A stretch of DNA of 64,000 nt from Dryocola sp032051265 (GTDB taxonomy: Bacteria; Pseudomonadota; Gammaproteobacteria; Enterobacterales; Enterobacteriaceae): contig DAMBYU010000001.1 in assembly GCA_032051265.1 (NCBI GenBank), positions 682,001 to 746,000 of the forward strand, given 5' to 3'. The translations under genes were made by a program, and so were the position numbers. Of this stretch, positions 60,692 to 64,000 are shown piece by piece; the stretch's first letter is position 1, and every line of letters begins with the position of its first letter. The notes beneath the pieces were generated by a model. It had not been told where the DNA came from, made no database searches, and worked only from the letters and a program-made list of their open reading frames with translations.

Positions 60692-62707
60692 GTGAGTATG
60701 GATATCAGCGATTTTTACCAGACTTTTTTTGACGAGGCCGATGAGCTACTGGCCGATATGGAACAGCACCTGCTGAACCTGGTTCCTGAAGCGCCAGATT
60801 CAGAACAGCTTAACGCCATATTTCGCGCAGCCCACTCGATAAAAGGAGGTGCCGGTACGTTTGGCTTCTCCGTACTGCAGGAGACCACCCATTTAATGGA
60901 GAACCTGCTCGACGAGGCCCGGCGCGGTGAAATGCAGCTCAACACCGACATTATCAACCTGTTTTTGGAAACCAAAGATATTATGCAAGAGCAGCTGGAT
61001 GCTTATAAAAGCTCAACGGAGCCTGATGCCCAGAGCTTCGACTATATCTGTAAAGCGCTGCGTCAGCTGGCACTTGAGGCCAAAGGTGAAACGGCAGCCG
61101 CGCCCGCTAAACTGACCGTCGTTGAAAATGAAGCGCCGTCCAAAGCCGGGGCCGCCCCGGGCGATGGCAAACTGCGCGTTGCTATCAGCGGGCTGAAAGC
61201 GAGCGAACGCGATCTGCTGCTCGAAGAGCTGGCAAACCTCGGCACGCTTAGCGATATTGAAAAAAGCGAAAGCTCGGTGACCGCAACGCTTGAAACAAGC
61301 GTCAGCGCTGACGACATCACCGCCGTGCTGTGTTTTGTCATCGAACCTGAACAGATTGAATTCCTGCCGCTGGTAACGAGCGCGGCCGTTGCAGAAGTGG
61401 TGGAAGAAAAAGTGACCGCCGTGGTCGCAGCACCATCCGCTGCAGTGGCGGAAGTAGCAACCCCGGCGGCAAAACCAGTTGGCCGTGCGGAAAAACCTGC
61501 GGCACGAGTAGCTGAATCAACCAGCATCCGCGTAGCGGTAGAAAAAGTCGACCAGCTGATTAACCTGGTAGGCGAGCTGGTGATTACCCAGTCGATGCTG
61601 GCCCAGCGCTCCAATGAACTGGACCCGGTTAACCACGGCGAGCTGATTACCAGCATGGGACAACTGCAACGTAACGCACGTGACCTGCAGGAATCGGTGA
61701 TGTCGATTCGTATGATGCCGATGGAATATGTTTTCAGCCGCTTCCCGCGCCTGGTGCGCGATCTGGCCAGTAAGCTGAACAAGCAGGTGGAACTGACCCT
61801 GATGGGCAGCTCAACTGAACTCGATAAGAGCCTGATTGAACGTATTATCGACCCGTTAACGCACCTGGTGCGCAACAGCCTCGATCACGGCATTGAGTCG
61901 CCGGATAAACGCCGCGCTGCCGGTAAGTCCGAAGTGGGTAATCTGACGCTCTCCGCAGAACACCAGGGCGGCAACATCTGCATCGAAGTGATTGATGACG
62001 GTGCCGGTCTTAACCGTGAACGCATTCTGGCCAAAGCGCTCTCCCAGGGCATGGCGGTGAGCGAAAACATGTCTGACGATGAGGTCGGCATGCTGATCTT
62101 CGCGCCGGGCTTCTCAACCGCCGAGCAGGTGACCGATGTGTCAGGCCGTGGCGTCGGTATGGACGTGGTGAAGCGAAACATTCAGGAGATGGGCGGCCAC
62201 GTTGAGATCCAGTCCAAAGCAGGCAGCGGCACCACCATCCGTATTATGCTGCCGCTAACGCTTGCCATCCTTGATGGCATGTCCGTTAAAGTCGCCGATG
62301 AAGTCTTCATTCTGCCGCTGAATGCGGTGATGGAATCGCTACAGCCGAAGGATGACGACCTGCATCCGCTGGCGGGCGGCGAGCGCGTGCTTGAAGTGCG
62401 CGGGGAATACCTGCCGCTGGTCGAACTCTGGAAACTCTTTGATGTGGCAGGGGCGAAAACCGAGGCGACTCAGGGCATCGTCGTTATTCTGCAAAGCGCG
62501 GGCCGCCGCTATGCGCTGCTGGTGGATCAGCTGATTGGTCAGCATCAGGTCGTGGTAAAAAACCTCGAAAGTAACTATCGCAAAGTGCCGGGAATTTCTG
62601 CTGCCACCATTCTTGGGGACGGCAGCGTTGCGCTGATTGTTGATGTTTCCGCGCTGCAAAACTTAAACCGTGAACAACGTCTGGCCGGCATTGCCGTCCT
62701 TTCCTGA
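60692..62707 (+). CDS. cheA: CheA, chemotaxis histidine kinase
   Basis: 671 residues from GTG (E. coli 654). P1 phosphotransfer domain with His48 (AAHSIKGGAGTFGF); P2 CheY/CheB-binding domain (about 158-228); an Ala/Val/Pro-rich linker (about 230-275) longer than in E. coli, accounting for the extra residues; P3 dimerisation (about 280-340); P4 ATPase with HLVRNSLDHGIE (N box), DDGAGLNRERI (G1) and GRGVGMDVV (G2); P5 CheW-like domain. A terminator is absent before cheW. Confidence 0.98.
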   Translation: MSMDISDFYQTFFDEADELLADMEQHLLNLVPEAPDSEQLNAIFRAAHSIKGGAGTFGFSVLQETTHLMENLLDEARRGEMQLNTDIINLFLETKDIMQEQLDAYKSSTEPDAQSFDYICKALRQLALEAKGETAAAPAKLTVVENEAPSKAGAAPGDGKLRVAISGLKASERDLLLEELANLGTLSDIEKSESSVTATLETSVSADDITAVLCFVIEPEQIEFLPLVTSAAVAEVVEEKVTAVVAAPSAAVAEVATPAAKPVGRAEKPAARVAESTSIRVAVEKVDQLINLVGELVITQSMLAQRSNELDPVNHGELITSMGQLQRNARDLQESVMSIRMMPMEYVFSRFPRLVRDLASKLNKQVELTLMGSSTELDKSLIERIIDPLTHLVRNSLDHGIESPDKRRAAGKSEVGNLTLSAEHQGGNICIEVIDDGAGLNRERILAKALSQGMAVSENMSDDEVGMLIFAPGFSTAEQVTDVSGRGVGMDVVKRNIQEMGGHVEIQSKAGSGTTIRIMLPLTLAILDGMSVKVADEVFILPLNAVMESLQPKDDDLHPLAGGERVLEVRGEYLPLVELWKLFDVAGAKTEATQGIVVILQSAGRRYALLVDQLIGQHQVVVKNLESNYRKVPGISAATILGDGSVALIVDVSALQNLNREQRLAGIAVLS

Positions 62708-62727
62708 AGATTAAAATAGGTACCCAA

Positions 62728-63231
62728 ATGAACGGATTAACCAATGTGACTAAATTGACCGGGGAGCCATCAGGACAGGAGTTCCTGGTGTTTACTCTCG
62801 GTGACGAAGAGTACGGCATCGACATCCTGAAGGTGCAGGAAATCCGCGGTTACGACCAGGTCACCCGTATCGCCAACACGCCTGCATTCATTAAAGGCGT
62901 AACCAACCTGCGCGGTGTGATTGTGCCGATCCTGGATCTGCGTGTGAAGTTCGATCAGAGCGGCGTTGAGTACAACGACAACACCGTGGTTATCGTACTG
63001 AACCTGGGCCAGCGTGTGGTAGGCATTGTGGTGGACGGCGTATCTGATGTGCTGTCGCTGACCACCGAGCAGATCCGCCCGGCGCCGGAGTTTGCCGTCA
63101 CGCTTTCAACCGAATACCTGACCGGTCTTGGCGCACTCGGCGAACGCATGCTGATTCTGGTGAACATCGAGAAGCTGCTGAACAGCGAAGAAATGGCGCT
63201 GGTGGATGTGGCGACCAGCCGCGTAGCCTAA
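62728..63231 (+). CDS. cheW: CheW, chemotaxis coupling protein
   Basis: 167 residues, E. coli length. Two SH3-like subdomains; GQEFLVFTLGDEEYGIDILK and FIKGVTNLRGVIVPILDLRV are the conserved segments that bind receptors and CheA P5. It is last in motAB-cheAW. A 9-bp inverted repeat without T-run (AGCGGTGGA/TCCACCGCT, 63243-63274) follows. Confidence 0.98.
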   Translation: MNGLTNVTKLTGEPSGQEFLVFTLGDEEYGIDILKVQEIRGYDQVTRIANTPAFIKGVTNLRGVIVPILDLRVKFDQSGVEYNDNTVVIVLNLGQRVVGIVVDGVSDVLSLTTEQIRPAPEFAVTLSTEYLTGLGALGERMLILVNIEKLLNSEEMALVDVATSRVA

Positions 63232-63363
63232 AAGCTAGTTTTAGCGGTGGAGGGCGCTTTGCTTATCCACCGCTGACTCCCTGAAAATCAATCCTCACTC
63301 TCATCTCCTGCTGTCGTCGTTTCTTTCGCTACTTCCTCATTTAAGACTCATCCTAATTTCACG

Positions 63364-63390
63364 TAAAGTTCCCCAGGCGGTTGCCGATAA
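63364..63390 (+). promoter_or_regulatory. Sigma-28 promoter of the Tar-like receptor operon
   Basis: TAAAGTTC (63364-63371), 11 bases, GCCGATAA (63383-63390): a single mismatch from consensus, 31 bases before the receptor ATG. Confidence 0.95.
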
Positions 63391-63421
63391 CCCTGATAAC
63401 AAGTCATTCATAGGGTGTTAT

Positions 63422-64000
63422 ATGTTGAACCGTATTCGCGTTGTCACCATGCTGATGTTGGTGCTGGGGGTGTTTGCCCTACTGCAGCTCATGTCGGGCG
63501 GCATGTTTTTTAGCGCATTAAAAGAGAATAACGATAACTCCGGCGTTACCCGTGAGTTACGCGTTCAACAATCCGAGCTGCATTATGCCTGGGACTTAAT
63601 GCTGCAAACGCGTATTAACCTCAGCCGTTCTTCAGCCCGCTCATTACTGGACGCCAGTAATGGCCAGAGCGCGGCTAAAGCCGATTTACTCAACAGCGCT
63701 AAAGCGACGCTTGCTGAATCAGGCAAACATTACGCTGCCTTCAAACAGGTGCCGCCAGTTTCTGCGGAAATGGAAGCGGTGGTGAAAGGCATCGATGACG
63801 ATTATCAAAATTATCATCGGGCACTGAGCGAGCTTATCGGCTTCCTGGAAAGCGGCAATCTGGATGCCTATTTCGCTCAGCCAACACAGGGCATGCAAAA
63901 CGCGCTTGAAAAAGCCTTCCAGCAGTACCTTGCGCTCAACGACCGTCTCTACGCACAGACTTACCTGACCAGCAGCAATGATTACAACTTTGCCAAATGG
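63422..64000 (+). CDS. tar: Tar-like methyl-accepting chemotaxis receptor (3' part outside window)
   Basis: 193 codons are visible. MLNRIRVVTMLMLVLGVFAL begins a short cytoplasmic end and TM1, then the four-helix periplasmic sensor. WDLMLQTRINLSRSSARSLL contains the arginines equivalent to the aspartate-binding Arg64/Arg69/Arg73 of Tar, and AYFAQPTQGMQNALEKAF is as in Tar. The rest of the sensor differs from E. coli Tar, so ligand range may differ. It is first of the downstream tar-cheRBYZ-type operon. Confidence 0.9.
   Translation, partial: MLNRIRVVTMLMLVLGVFALLQLMSGGMFFSALKENNDNSGVTRELRVQQSELHYAWDLMLQTRINLSRSSARSLLDASNGQSAAKADLLNSAKATLAESGKHYAAFKQVPPVSAEMEAVVKGIDDDYQNYHRALSELIGFLESGNLDAYFAQPTQGMQNALEKAFQQYLALNDRLYAQTYLTSSNDYNFAKW

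Overview
The window is enterobacterial chromosome, colinear for most of its length with the flagellar/chemotaxis region of E. coli and Salmonella. Protein sequences are close to the E. coli ones (FliA, UvrC, FlhD, TcyJ, YedF), tRNA order glyW-cysT-leuZ is kept, and the accessory genes suggest an Enterobacter-like genus (Enterobacter, Leclercia, Lelliottia or Kosakonia). I cannot fix the genus from the sequence alone. No CRISPR array, intact insertion sequence, rRNA or prophage was seen.

Layout. 1-9127: the fliF-to-fliO operon on the minus strand (FliO cut by the window edge) with fliE divergent: MS ring, switch, export ATPase, hook-length control. 9149-14660: a phage-like orphan gene, yedF-yedE, lipoprotein yedD, a CPA1 Na+/H+ antiporter and the cytoplasmic alpha-amylase amyA. 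14755-18956: fliDST and divergent fliC, each with a clear sigma-28 promoter. 18957-23036: an accessory insertion holding a large protein with TPRs, an OGT/SPINDLY-type glycosyltransferase, a degenerate FkbM-like domain and a C-terminal methyltransferase. It is bracketed by a duplicated copy of the fliA promoter region, and the left copy is fused to broken pieces of fliA and fliC. 23040-27801: fliA, fliZ and the cystine system tcyJ-dcyD-tcyL-tcyN. 27977-34900: sdiA, yecF, uvrY-uvrC, pgsA, three tRNAs, a short yecA, ftnA, yecR.

35289-43601 is mixed accessory DNA: an RpiB/LacA-type isomerase, a DHA2 efflux pump, the small-protein/sRNA gene azuC (AzuCR), a GPH sugar symporter, yecJ, a Dcu-type dicarboxylate carrier and a dCache chemoreceptor. 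43694-50250 is a compact catabolic locus (AraC-type regulator, DUF2264 protein, LacY-like symporter, GH88 unsaturated-uronyl hydrolase, DJ-1/PfpI protein, cupin) with a CRP site, probably for uptake and cleavage of uronic-acid oligosaccharides. 50525-64000: araFGH, otsBA, uspC, the flagellar master operon flhDC behind a long regulatory region, motAB-cheAW and the start of a Tar-like receptor.

How it fits together: FlhD4C2 (57.8-58.7 kb) switches on the fli operons and fliA. FliA (sigma-28) then drives fliC, fliDST, the mot-che operon and the receptor; boxes close to TAAAGTTT-N11-GCCGATAA are visible at each. FliZ and probably the sRNA MotR modulate this. The fusion enzyme in the fliC-fliA gap is best explained as a flagellin-modifying glycosyltransferase, and it is the most interesting part of the window together with the recombination scar beside it.
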